A stretch of DNA of 64,000 bases. It comes from JBBQWZ01 sp038210135 (GTDB lineage Bacteria > Acidobacteriota > Terriglobia > Bryobacterales > Bryobacteraceae). The position numbers were made by a program, and so were the translations under genes. Below are positions 43,614 to 52,406 of this stretch, in pieces. Under the pieces are notes generated by a model. That model saw only the letters and a list, made by a program, of their open reading frames with translations. It made no database searches and was not told the DNA's origin. Numbering within the stretch: the stretch's first letter is position 1; each line of letters opens with the position of its first letter. Location of the stretch: positions 1 through 64,000 of the forward strand of contig JBBQWZ010000008.1 of assembly GCA_038210135.1 (NCBI GenBank). Reading direction: 5' to 3'.

Positions 43614-46600
43614 TTAGAAGCGGAACCTCAAGCTGCCGGATAAACTGCGCATGCCGCCCGCGGCAATCGCGCGGCCATAGTCGATGCCGTTCACGGTGGT
43701 GCCGAGGCTCGAAATATTGACATGATTCAGCGTGTTGTTGGAGTCGATTCGAAATTCAAGATTCCGCCGCTCCGCTAGCTTGAACTGACGGCCGACGGAA
43801 AGATGGAGAGTCCACGACGACGGGCCTTCAATCGTATTTCTACCGGCGCTGCCGAATGCATTTGCAGCCGGAACGGTAAAAGCCAACACGTTGAAGTATC
43901 CGCCACCCGCATCGACCGGAAGCCCGGTTGCGTCCGCTCGGGCGGTTCCGACCGCGCCTCCCGTAGCCGAGCGGTTGCCCGCAATGCGAGCCGTGAACGG
44001 GGCGCCGGAGCTTGCCGTCAGGCCGCCATTCAAGGTCCAATCCTTGAGCGCCTTCTGGAATTTTTCGTGGCCGGTCAGCAGCGTGCTGTTGTTGCCGAAC
44101 GGCGAGGTGTAGATGAAGTTGCTGGTCAGCGTGTGGCGCCGGTCGAAGCTGGACAAACCGCGTTCCGCCGCCAGGTTCCGGTCGTCCTGCGCGACCGCGT
44201 TGGCTCCTCCACCGAGCGTCGATGAATTGTCGATCGACTTCGCGAAGGTATAGAGGAAGTTGTACGAAATCCCCTTGCGGAAACGGCGTGTCAAGCGCGC
44301 CTGGCCTGCGTGATAGATCGAATTGCCTTCGGGCGAATCGTAAGTGAAGCCGACCGCATTGCTGATGTCGCGATTTGCTGACGTTGTCGCAAGCAGTTGC
44401 GCGGCGCGGTTGGGAATCCGCTGAATGTCGAGACGAGTGCCTTTAGTGCCCAGATATCCAAGCTCGAGGACAAGCTGCCCGGGAACGTTGGTTTGCACCG
44501 ATGCGTTCCACGTCTGCGCGTAGCCGACCAGATAGTTCAAGTCGATCGCGTAGGTATTCAGAATGGTTTTGTTCGCTGGTGTGGTTGCAAGTCCACTGGC
44601 GAGTGAGAGCGTAGGTACGTCAACGCCGGCGGTAAGAGTTGTCGTGGTCGCGAAAGGCGGTTGCGCCGCGAGTTTCGCAGCGAAGTTGTTGAACACGCCC
44701 CCGTTGTAATACCAGCCGTAACCAATTTTGACGACCGTCGGTTTCTCGGCTTTAGGCTTCCACGCGATGGCGACGCGCGGAGCCAGATTGTTCTTGTCGG
44801 TCTTGATCAATGCATCCGGAAATGCTCCCGAATACGGACCGGTCTGGCCGGGAAGCACGGCACTCACCGCCGTAAAGCCCGAGGCGATATCCAAGTTCGC
44901 GATGTGGCCGTATTTCTCATGCAGCGGCGGGAACAGCTCGTACCGCAGGCCCAGGTTGATAGTCAGATTCTTACGGACCCGCCAATCGTCCTGGCCGAAT
45001 GCAGCGAACGTGATGCCGCGCATATAGGTGCTGGTGCCGCCGAATCGGACGCTACTGGTCTGCGCGGAACCGAGCAGGAAGTCCGCGAAGTCGAGGCCGG
45101 TCTTCGCTTGCGTTACACCGTTGACGATGTTGCTGGTAGTCGCGCCAGAAAAGGAGAACGTGCCGCGCGCGTTCGAGTCGGTCCGATTGTCTACGTGCAG
45201 GCGGCTGAACTGCTCTCCAAAGCTCAAGTTGTGCTTGCCCTTGGTAAAGTTCACGTTGTCGTTCAAACCGAACGTCTGCACTCTCGACAGAACGGCGCTC
45301 GAATCCGACAGCGAGCCGTAGTTCGTGAAGCTCAAGTTGGGTGGACCGAAGTTGATGGGATCTCTCGAGGTTCCGGCGATGCCAAGGAGGCTGGCAACGT
45401 CGGTTCCGAACGCAAAAAATGGCGTCGTCTGACTTTCATTGCGATTGAATGTGGCGCGCAGCGTGTGGAAGCTGCGGCGGCCCAGGTTGTGGGTCCAACT
45501 CACATCCGCATTCACGCCGGATCCCCCGGTTTCGTCGCGATAACCGAAAATCTGCTGATTCTGTCCGCTGCGGTGTTGATAACCGAAAGAGAATGCCAGC
45601 CGGTCCTTCTTGGTCAAGGTCTGGTTCACGCGTAGGTTCAAATTCTGCGCATTCTGCGGAACCGCCAACAGCAGCTGATAGTTCTGCACACTGCCCGGCT
45701 GATTCGGATCGGGGAAGTACGGGAGCAAGCCCCTCGCGATCGAATTGAGCCTCGCCAGCGGAATGGAGTTGTTGGCGAACGGCAGATGCGTGTTCGGATC
45801 GTATATTACGCCGCGCGCGAGATCGAAGACGCCGGATTTTTCGGCTGCCGTTGGAACCGTTGTCGTCGCGCTAAACGGATTCTTCGCCAGATTGCCGGAA
45901 TAGTTAATGAAGAAGAAGGTTTTGTCGCCCTTGTACAGCTTCGGAATTCGCATCGGACCCCCAATCGAGGCGTTCACCCGATTCTGTGCATACGAAGCAC
46001 GCGGGAGATCAGTGCCGTTGATCGAGAAAGGACGAGCGTCGAGAGCGGAATTCCGGAACGAGTACGACAAGGCTCCGTGATAGCCCTCCTGTCCTCTTCG
46101 CGCGCGATTGCCGATCATGAAGTCCGGAGCGCCGGCACCTTGACCGGGACGCTGTCCGCCCCGTCCACCCGCGCCGCCCCCTCCACCACCACGGCCCCCG
46201 CCGCCTCCACCAGGTCCGCCGAAGCCGCCGCCGCCCGCGCCTCCAGGGCCACCGGCGCCGCCCTGCTGCATCCGGGCTTGCATCTCGTCGGGGTTCATGC
46301 CGCCAGGGCCGAACCCACCGGGGCCACCCAGGCCGCGCATATCCGCGTCCGACGTTTGCACGCCGCGGCTCAACGAGCCGTTTAGCAGAAAGGATTCGTT
46401 AGCGCCATCCGAATTGACCGTGGCATCCGGCGGAGGCCCGATGTTTCCGGCTGCCTGGATCTGCGATTCGAGATCCGCGCGAGCGCTTGGCTCGGCGCCG
46501 TCGACGGCGGCTCCGTCGGCTCCGGCTCCAGCCGCACCCGGACGCCCACCAGGTCCGCCCGGCCTTCCGAAGAACGTCCGGAGCGCCAAGGTGAAGTCCG

Positions 46601-46877
46601 CCGTGCCAGATCCTGTTTCCGGAACGGTTACGTCCTTCTTCATCGGATCAAATCCGAACATTTGAATATCCATCGACCAGACACCGGGCGCCAACCGCTC
46701 CAAGCGGTATCTGCCCGTGGCGTCGGTCAACGTCTGTAGAACAACAGCGCCCTGCGTCGCACGCACAGTGGCGCCCGGAATCGGCTGCCCTTCGCTCTTC
46801 ACCACGCCCGTTTCGACGGACCCGGTTTGGGCGCAGAGCAGAATGGCGGAAGCCGCCAAGAGACAAACGATTTTCAT
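43614..46877 (-). CDS. Oar-like TonB-dependent receptor with Gly-rich insert
   Basis: Outer-membrane protein of 1087 residues with signal peptide MKIVCLLAASAILLCAQ. The CarboxypepD_reg domain is at about 18-95 (GVVKSEGQPIPGATVRATQG). A striking glycine-rich insert of about 55 residues (about 195-250, MQQGGAGGPGGAGGGGFGG and onward) lies before the plug-like part (YHGALSYSFRNSALDARPFS). A long barrel follows and ends in LSGSLRFRF. A GAGGG site precedes the ATG. It lies between a small secreted protein gene (33 bases upstream) and the VWA gene (directly abutting), suggesting a three-component surface system. The ligand is unknown. Confidence 0.91.
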   Translation of the reverse strand: MKIVCLLAASAILLCAQTGSVETGVVKSEGQPIPGATVRATQGAVVLQTLTDATGRYRLERLAPGVWSMDIQMFGFDPMKKDVTVPETGSGTADFTLALRTFFGRPGGPGGRPGAAGAGADGAAVDGAEPSARADLESQIQAAGNIGPPPDATVNSDGANESFLLNGSLSRGVQTSDADMRGLGGPGGFGPGGMNPDEMQARMQQGGAGGPGGAGGGGFGGPGGGGGGRGGGGGGAGGRGGQRPGQGAGAPDFMIGNRARRGQEGYHGALSYSFRNSALDARPFSINGTDLPRASYAQNRVNASIGGPMRIPKLYKGDKTFFFINYSGNLAKNPFSATTTVPTAAEKSGVFDLARGVIYDPNTHLPFANNSIPLARLNSIARGLLPYFPDPNQPGSVQNYQLLLAVPQNAQNLNLRVNQTLTKKDRLAFSFGYQHRSGQNQQIFGYRDETGGSGVNADVSWTHNLGRRSFHTLRATFNRNESQTTPFFAFGTDVASLLGIAGTSRDPINFGPPNLSFTNYGSLSDSSAVLSRVQTFGLNDNVNFTKGKHNLSFGEQFSRLHVDNRTDSNARGTFSFSGATTSNIVNGVTQAKTGLDFADFLLGSAQTSSVRFGGTSTYMRGITFAAFGQDDWRVRKNLTINLGLRYELFPPLHEKYGHIANLDIASGFTAVSAVLPGQTGPYSGAFPDALIKTDKNNLAPRVAIAWKPKAEKPTVVKIGYGWYYNGGVFNNFAAKLAAQPPFATTTTLTAGVDVPTLSLASGLATTPANKTILNTYAIDLNYLVGYAQTWNASVQTNVPGQLVLELGYLGTKGTRLDIQRIPNRAAQLLATTSANRDISNAVGFTYDSPEGNSIYHAGQARLTRRFRKGISYNFLYTFAKSIDNSSTLGGGANAVAQDDRNLAAERGLSSFDRRHTLTSNFIYTSPFGNNSTLLTGHEKFQKALKDWTLNGGLTASSGAPFTARIAGNRSATGGAVGTARADATGLPVDAGGGYFNVLAFTVPAANAFGSAGRNTIEGPSSWTLHLSVGRQFKLAERRNLEFRIDSNNTLNHVNISSLGTTVNGIDYGRAIAAGGMRSLSGSLRFRF

Positions 46878-46910
46878 CCGGACGCCCTCGTGAACTTGAA
46901 ACGGGATCGA

Positions 46911-47276
46911 CTACTTCGCGCGCTTGGCGGTCATTTCGCGAGCAGGAGTGTCCATCCCCTCGACCTTCGCGCTCAGTTTGATTTCGTCGCCCGCTACCGT
47001 GCCTTCGAACATCTGCACAAAGCTACGCTCCTGCATCGTGCGTGAAATCTTGAAGCTGATCTTGTCGCCGCTGATCTTGCCTTCGGTGATCTCGGTCGGG
47101 CCGCCGCGCCCGCCGGTTACGGTTCCGGTGAGCTTCGAGCCATCGGCTTTGAAGTCGAACGTCTGGGTTTGGGTTCCGCGCTGGGTGGTCGTTTCAGCCG
47201 TCCACTTACCCGTTACATCGGCTGCAAACGCCATCACGGCACACAGCACTCCCATTACAATCATCCGCATATTCAT
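46911..47276 (-). CDS. Small secreted beta-rich protein of unknown function (121 aa)
   Basis: The start at 47276 has a GGGAG site 9 bases upstream and gives signal peptide MNMRMIVMGVLCAVMAFAA. The mature 100 residues are regular beta-strand pairs (GKWTAETTTQRGTQTQTFDFKADGSKLTGTVTG, GKISGDKISFKISR, EGTVAGDEIKLSAKVEG), like a small lipocalin- or beta-sandwich-type domain common in acidobacterial secreted proteins. The name of the family is not recognised. It is the first gene of the operon with the TonB receptor and VWA protein. Confidence 0.82.
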   Translation of the reverse strand: MNMRMIVMGVLCAVMAFAADVTGKWTAETTTQRGTQTQTFDFKADGSKLTGTVTGGRGGPTEITEGKISGDKISFKISRTMQERSFVQMFEGTVAGDEIKLSAKVEGMDTPAREMTAKRAK

Positions 47277-47420
47277 TATTTTAATCTCCCTGGAATTCTT
47301 CAGAATGGAACTGACGATCATATGACGCGGAGGTAAGGAACCGAGGTTACAGTCCGCCCGGAGATCGCTTCAAGCGTCTGTTCTTGCACGCTGAACGTGC
47401 GAAAGCATGAATAAAGCTAC

Positions 47421-47561
47421 ATGCAATTTCAGCAGGTGCCGCTCCAAACCGTTTCCCAACCGGGTCGGTTCGATCTGGACGTGGACGGCACCGCGGGGTT
47501 CGCCGCCCGCGCCATCTTTGACACCACGGGCACCAAAGCGTTCGCCGCTATTCCGCTGTGA
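47421..47561 (+). CDS. Possible 46-residue protein or gene remnant
   Basis: Within the 321-base gap before the 171-residue gene, an ATG at 47421 opens a 46-codon frame with strongly G/C-ending third positions and a plausible sequence (MQFQQVPLQTVSQPGRFDLD, VDGTAGFAARAIFDTTGTKA). An in-frame TAA lies 6 bases upstream of the ATG and no ribosome site is visible. It may be a real small protein or a truncated fragment. The rest of the gap holds nothing recognised. Confidence 0.38.
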   Translation: MQFQQVPLQTVSQPGRFDLDVDGTAGFAARAIFDTTGTKAFAAIPL

Positions 47562-47597
47562 TACCTTGTGGGGGTCCAGGCGCCAGCCCGGCTCCTC

Positions 47598-48083
47598 ATG
47601 AAACCAAATCTCGATTCTTTGCTGACCGAAATCACGGACCACTTGAAATCGCGCGGTCTCATTGTGTTTCCGACGATCTCGCGCGTCCCGGATGGCGTGC
47701 CGGCGGCCTTTTGGGATTCGGCGGCCCACCCCGATTTCCGCGAGTTTATCGCCGCCGCCGAAGCGGCGGGTGCACGCATCATGCTGCTCGAAACCCGGAA
47801 GCTGACGGAAGAAGATCTCGACGAGGCGTTCGAATCGCTGGCCACGTCCGGTGTAGCAAGGGAGGAGCATCGCGGCTTTGAGCGGCGATTGAAAGAATTG
47901 CGCGCTTACGAGGGATTCACGGCTGTTATTGAGCTTTCCTTCGATCAGCCGGACCGCATCTTTATCTTCGAAGTCCGAACCGAGTGGTACACCGAGTTCG
48001 AAGACATGCTCGACGAAATGGAAACTTTCGCAGGTGTGGACGACGAGGAGCCGCTTGGTGGCGGCTACTACTCCCGCAATTAG
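47598..48083 (+). CDS. Acidic cytosolic protein of unknown function (about 161 aa)
   Basis: The most likely start is ATG 47598 (MKPNLDSLLTEITDHLKSRG); a GTG at 47568 would add ten residues. The protein is acidic and mostly helical with strand segments (ARIMLLETRKLTEEDLDEAF, FTAVIELSFDQPDRIFIFEVRTEWYTEFEDMLDEME). It has no signal or membrane segment. The family is not recognised. It lies 48 bases before recJ on the same strand and could be co-transcribed with it. Confidence 0.75.
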   Translation: MKPNLDSLLTEITDHLKSRGLIVFPTISRVPDGVPAAFWDSAAHPDFREFIAAAEAAGARIMLLETRKLTEEDLDEAFESLATSGVAREEHRGFERRLKELRAYEGFTAVIELSFDQPDRIFIFEVRTEWYTEFEDMLDEMETFAGVDDEEPLGGGYYSRN

Positions 48084-48131
48084 AACGGGTTCAACGAATC
48101 CAAGCGACTAACGGGCGACAATAGGATTTGC

Positions 48132-49862
48132 TTGCGTTGGCTCCTTCCTGAACCCGATCCCGGCTCGGTCGCCGCACTCGCCGCCGGGCTGAACCTGCAT
48201 CTCCCGGCAGCGAGAGTCCTTTGGCAGCGCGGCTATAGGGAACTGGCGGACGCTCGCCGATTTCTGGCGCCTACGCTCGACGACCTCCACGATCCCTTCC
48301 TTTTAAAGGACATGGATCGCGCCGTGCCGCGCCTGCTGGCAGCAGTCGCCGGCAAAGAGAAGATCCTCCTGTACGGCGACTACGATGTCGATGGAACCAG
48401 CTCGGTGGTCATTCTGATGAGCGCCCTGCGCCTTGCCGGCGGGCAGGTCGAATTCCACGTTCCGCACCGTTTGCGCGATGGCTACGGCATGCGTAGCGAC
48501 GTGGTCGAGGAGGCGGCTGCGCGCGGCGTGAAGCTGATTATTAGCGTCGATACGGGCATTCGTGCGCAGGCCGTCGTCGAACACGCTAACGCGCTGGGCA
48601 TTGACGTCATCGTCACCGATCACCACCTGCCCGAGACGAGACCAGGCGAAGAGTCCGCCGCCCTGCCGAATGCTGTGGCAGTGCTGAACCCGAGCCGCGC
48701 CGACTGTGGCTATCCGGAGAAAAATCTCTGCGGGGCGGGCGTTACGTTCAAGTTAATCCAGGCTTTCTTCAGCCGCCTGGACTGGCCCGCGCAGAAGACG
48801 CGCCGCCTTCTTGAAAGCTTCCTGAAACTTACCGCCATCGCCACCGTCGCCGACGTCGTGTCGCTGACCGGAGAGAATCGCATCATCGTGAAACACGGCC
48901 TGGATGGCCTTCGCGACGTGCGCAACGCTGGGCTTCGCGCGCTGATCGATGTATCGGGATTCAAGGACGGCGACATCTTATCCGCTGGTCAAGTCGCGTT
49001 CCGAATCGCTCCGCGTATCAACGCGGCCGGACGCATGGCGTCGGCGTCGGATGTTGTCGAGATGTTTCTGACGGCCGATGGAGACCGGGCGAAGACCATC
49101 GCGCAACAATTAAACGACCTCAATACGGAGCGTCAGCAAACCGAAAAAGCGATCGTCGAGAAGATTCTCGCGGAAGTCGAAAGCTCGCCGGTCAGCGATT
49201 CCGATTCCGCGCTGGTGTTCGCCGGAGAGGGCTGGCATCGCGGCGTCGTCGGTATCGTTGCGTCCCGGGTTATCGATCGCTTTCACCGTCCTACATTCGT
49301 TCTCGGAATCGAAGATGGCATCGCACAGGGGTCCGGCCGCAGCATCCCGCAATTTCACCTGCTCGACGCGCTCGAATCGATGCCCGATCTCTTCAGCAAG
49401 TTCGGTGGACATCGGCAAGCGGCCGGACTGACGATGACCTCCGCGAATATCGAGGTGTTTCGCCGCCGCCTCAACGAATACGCCGCCAGCCGCCTGACGG
49501 TCGACGATTTCCAGGCTTCTCTCGAACTCTCCGCGACCATCGATCTCGCCGAAGCAAACGACGAATCGATCGCGCAAATTCTTGATTTGGCTCCATTCGG
49601 GTACGGGAATTCGGCGCCCGTGTTTGCGATTCTTGGTGCGGAGCTTACCGCCGCGCCCGAAATCAAGAGCGATAAACACGCCGTCTTCAGGCTCCGGCAG
49701 ACCGGGCGCAACTTGAGGGCGATGGCATGGAACTTCGCCGAGCGCGCAGCCAAACTCCAGGCAGGAGACAAGATTGACGTCGCTGTGGCGTTCGAGCCGG
49801 ATGCCTACTCTGCGGCCAAAGGCTACGCGCCGTGGCAGGCGTTCGTCAAAGATATTCGGTAG
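48132..49862 (+). CDS. recJ: Single-stranded-DNA-specific exonuclease RecJ
   Basis: A 576-residue DHH-superfamily nuclease that degrades single-stranded DNA 5' to 3' in recombination and mismatch or base-excision repair. The catalytic motif I is GDYDVDG (82-88), followed by the DHH motif VTDHHLP (about 161-167). The middle part has NLCGAGVTFKL and IAPRINAAGRM, and then DHHA1 (GWHRGVVGIVASRVIDRFHRP, AQGSGRS, FGGHRQAAGLT). The length is typical. The start is a TTG at 48132 with a weak AGGA site; no better in-frame start is seen. The final OB-like domain is at about 455-570. Confidence 0.96.
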   Translation: MRWLLPEPDPGSVAALAAGLNLHLPAARVLWQRGYRELADARRFLAPTLDDLHDPFLLKDMDRAVPRLLAAVAGKEKILLYGDYDVDGTSSVVILMSALRLAGGQVEFHVPHRLRDGYGMRSDVVEEAAARGVKLIISVDTGIRAQAVVEHANALGIDVIVTDHHLPETRPGEESAALPNAVAVLNPSRADCGYPEKNLCGAGVTFKLIQAFFSRLDWPAQKTRRLLESFLKLTAIATVADVVSLTGENRIIVKHGLDGLRDVRNAGLRALIDVSGFKDGDILSAGQVAFRIAPRINAAGRMASASDVVEMFLTADGDRAKTIAQQLNDLNTERQQTEKAIVEKILAEVESSPVSDSDSALVFAGEGWHRGVVGIVASRVIDRFHRPTFVLGIEDGIAQGSGRSIPQFHLLDALESMPDLFSKFGGHRQAAGLTMTSANIEVFRRRLNEYAASRLTVDDFQASLELSATIDLAEANDESIAQILDLAPFGYGNSAPVFAILGAELTAAPEIKSDKHAVFRLRQTGRNLRAMAWNFAERAAKLQAGDKIDVAVAFEPDAYSAAKGYAPWQAFVKDIR

Positions 49863-49923
49863 CAACGGCCTTGACCAATAAACTGGTCTTGACATCGCTT
49901 GCGGTCAGTGATACAAAATCAAC

Positions 49924-50682
49924 ATGTCCCGCAAAGTCGAAATCGTAATTGAAACTCCCGCCACGCCGGAACAGGTTTGGCGTGCCATCACCGACGGTCA
50001 GGAAATCGCCAGCTGGTTCGCGCCGGAGGTGACGGTCGATCCCGGTGCCGGCGGCTCAATGACATTTTCCTGGGGCGGCGGCATGGAATTCAGCTCGCCG
50101 ATCAAGGCTTGGGAGCCTCTACGCAATCTTCAAACCGGCGAGGATCGGGAAAAGGACGGCGTCAATTATCCAATTCGCATCGACTACTTCATCGAAAGCG
50201 AAAAGGGCGTGACCCGTCTTCGCCTGGTCCATTCGGGTTTTGGCGATTCGGCCGATTGGGACAACGAGATCGCGGGTTACGAAGATGGCTGGGCCATGTT
50301 CATGGCGATGATCGCCTATCGGCTCAAGTACGCGAATCAGTCGGTTTGCCAGGCGACCGTGTTTCGCAGTGTTCCGCTTCCGCGTGCGGAAGCGTGGGCC
50401 AAACTTACCGGCGCAGGGGGACTGTTTCAAATTCAGGACGGCCATTTCACGCTAAATGGCATGCGAGGAAACGTCGAATTCACGAAGCCGAACTTCTTCC
50501 GCGGCGTTATTCCGGGTTGGAACAACGCTCTCTTCAGCGTTTTTTGCGAGGGCGGAAAATCAAGTATGGTTACCGTCGCGCTGATGCTGTTTGGCGACGC
50601 GAGGAATGATGCCGATGCGCGCCGCGCGGACTGGAACGCCGCGCTCGATGGCTTGTTCCCGGCCGTCAACTCGGATTCGTAA
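49924..50682 (+). CDS. SRPBCC (AHSA1-type) domain protein
   Basis: A 252-residue protein of the START/Bet-v-1-like fold. The N-terminal half is a clear AHSA1-type module (KVEIVIETPATPEQVWRAITDGQEIASWFAPEVTVDPGAGGSMTFSWGGG), ending around residue 135 (GYEDGWAMFMAMIAYRL). The second half (QSVCQATVFRSVPLPRAEAWAKLTG) may be a reduced related domain. These proteins bind hydrophobic ligands or activate Hsp90-like chaperones; the role here is unknown. The ATG at 49924 is preceded by AAAATCAAC without a strong ribosome site. Confidence 0.86.
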   Translation: MSRKVEIVIETPATPEQVWRAITDGQEIASWFAPEVTVDPGAGGSMTFSWGGGMEFSSPIKAWEPLRNLQTGEDREKDGVNYPIRIDYFIESEKGVTRLRLVHSGFGDSADWDNEIAGYEDGWAMFMAMIAYRLKYANQSVCQATVFRSVPLPRAEAWAKLTGAGGLFQIQDGHFTLNGMRGNVEFTKPNFFRGVIPGWNNALFSVFCEGGKSSMVTVALMLFGDARNDADARRADWNAALDGLFPAVNSDS

Positions 50683-50735
50683 GAGCTCGGATCACGGGTC
50701 CGACCCGGCTCCCTGTTTTCGATAGGATAAGCAGC

Positions 50736-51839
50736 ATGCGCCGCGTATTCGCTTTGACGCTCTGCCTGTTCGTCCTCCCCGCGATCGAAAACGGTGACGA
50801 GATTCGAGCTGGCGTGTCGGCTGGCCGCGCATTCGACTCGCTTCCGCTGCCGGCGTCGGGATTCCAGATTTATATGCTCGGCGAATTGCATGGCATCGCG
50901 GAAAACGAAGAAGCGGGTATCGCCTATTTAAAGCGACTCTTCGCGAAGTCTGGCGTCCGCGACGTCGCGATTGAAGAGGATGCGTTCTACGAGCCGGACG
51001 CGCAGGCATTTGTCGACGGAAGGTCGGACAAGCTGCCCGAAGACCTCTGCCTTCGCGCGGGCATTCTTCGCCGGATCCGCGATCTCAATCGTGAGCAACC
51101 AAACGCGCACATCCGCGTCCATCTCACCGACGTGGACTCTCCGGCCAATGTCATTCGCGAGCATCTGCTTGTTTTGCGGAAGCGGCTTACTCCGGCAGCA
51201 AGCGTCGCGATTCCGGACGCTGCCGATTTGAAGGAGCGAGGTCTGGACGCGGTTGCCGCGCTATGGCGGTTCTCGATGGATAGCCGGACACGCTCCGAAT
51301 TGCGCACCGTGGAGCACTCGATACGAGCCTTTCAGGATGGTCTTGAGGCCAGTACGGGCCGGGGCAAGGGCAGCCCGTACCTCGAAGATCGAGAGCAGGC
51401 AATCTTCAGCAACATGGAAGATCTCGTTCGGAGCGAAAAGATCCCCGGGCTTCTGGTGCTCTACGGCGACGACCACGTTTCACGCAGTATGCGAAACGAC
51501 GGCGGACCGAAACGGAATCAGCCATTCGCGCCTGTGGCTCTTCGCCTCGCAAAGGCAGGTATCAAGGTTGTCTCGATCGTGACCTTCCCGCTGGCTGGCC
51601 GATTCTCCTGGCGAGGCCAGTCGAGCGACATCCTGTGGTCGGCGGACGACGGGCATCTTGCGTCCGGCGAAACGTTCACCAAGATCTTAGCGGCGTCCCA
51701 GGGCGCGAGTTTTTTGTATATCGAGAAGGCCCGTCAACCGGGCGTGATGATTCCGAGCCAGGATCTTTCGAGTTACGCCGTAGATGCCTACCTGCTCTTC
51801 CGCACCGCGACGTCAATGCCGAATCGCTGCGAGCACTAA
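50736..51839 (+). CDS. Exported ChaN/EreA-like superfamily protein
   Basis: A 367-residue protein with signal-like N-terminus MRRVFALTLCLFVLPAIENG. The motif YMLGELHGIAENEEAGIAYL (about 46-65), followed by RDVAIEEDAFY and later LVLYGDDHVSRSM (about 246-258), matches the His/Glu pattern of the EreA/ChaN/TIKI-type fold (GExHG and a late H). Members include haem- or iron-binding lipoproteins, erythromycin esterases and membrane-linked proteases. Which activity this one has cannot be told. The second half (RFSWRGQSSDILWSADDGHL) is unassigned. It stands alone in its orientation. Confidence 0.68.
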   Translation: MRRVFALTLCLFVLPAIENGDEIRAGVSAGRAFDSLPLPASGFQIYMLGELHGIAENEEAGIAYLKRLFAKSGVRDVAIEEDAFYEPDAQAFVDGRSDKLPEDLCLRAGILRRIRDLNREQPNAHIRVHLTDVDSPANVIREHLLVLRKRLTPAASVAIPDAADLKERGLDAVAALWRFSMDSRTRSELRTVEHSIRAFQDGLEASTGRGKGSPYLEDREQAIFSNMEDLVRSEKIPGLLVLYGDDHVSRSMRNDGGPKRNQPFAPVALRLAKAGIKVVSIVTFPLAGRFSWRGQSSDILWSADDGHLASGETFTKILAASQGASFLYIEKARQPGVMIPSQDLSSYAVDAYLLFRTATSMPNRCEH

Positions 51840-51907
51840 ATTTCTTAGATCGCCTAGCGTGGTGGGCAGGGCGGGGAGATGGGCGAAGTGAAGCTGTAAG
51901 TTTTTGC

Positions 51908-52399
51908 TTAGGCTACGACGCGGTAGTAAACAATCAAGTCGATGTCGGGCGGGACTACGCCAGCCTGACGCAGCATTGCCGTTACCTGGCCAGCGTGCAC
52001 CGAGCCGTGATTTACGACGTGGTTGACGATGTGACCGAGCGGGGTTTCGTACGGGTCGCCCTTCAAATTGCGATAGGCGCAGAGGGCGTCGAAATCGGAG
52101 ACGGATTCCGCCCAGCGCAGCCAGCCCATCTTCACGGCGGGCCATTCGCGTGCGAGAAATGCGAGGTCAAATGGCCCTTCGCCGTCGGTTGGAACTCCGG
52201 TGCCAGGGCCACCGGCGACGCGCGCGAGCCAGATGCGCTCGGCGACATAACAATGCCCGAGCGTCGCCTCGATGCTCTTGTGGGAGACACCCCATTCTTT
52301 CGCGGCCACTCCGGCGGGCAGGGCGGCCGCGGCTTCCATTAGCTTTTCAGCAGCCCACGCGGAGTAGCCCAGGTGAACCTTCGCTTCCTTGGCTGTCAT
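51908..52399 (-). CDS. DinB-family (DUF664/DUF1572-like) metal-binding protein
   Basis: A 163-residue four-helix-bundle protein. Histidines in the DinB arrangement are visible: LGHCYVAERIWL (about residue 49) and HIVNHVVNHGSVHAGQVTAMLRQAG (about 123-147). DinB-like proteins act as thiol-dependent S-transferases with bacillithiol, mycothiol or glutathione; no thiol-pathway genes are nearby, so the substrate is open. It lies 7 bases from the preceding epoxide-hydrolase-like gene on the same strand, making an operon likely. Confidence 0.86.
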   Translation of the reverse strand: MTAKEAKVHLGYSAWAAEKLMEAAAALPAGVAAKEWGVSHKSIEATLGHCYVAERIWLARVAGGPGTGVPTDGEGPFDLAFLAREWPAVKMGWLRWAESVSDFDALCAYRNLKGDPYETPLGHIVNHVVNHGSVHAGQVTAMLRQAGVVPPDIDLIVYYRVVA

Positions 52400-52406
52400 G
52401 TGCGTT

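Noticed and set aside
50736..51839. Antibiotic (erythromycin) esterase call for the ChaN/EreA-like protein
   Set aside because: Only the general fold motifs match. The protein is exported and the context gives no resistance link, so a specific resistance function is not supported.
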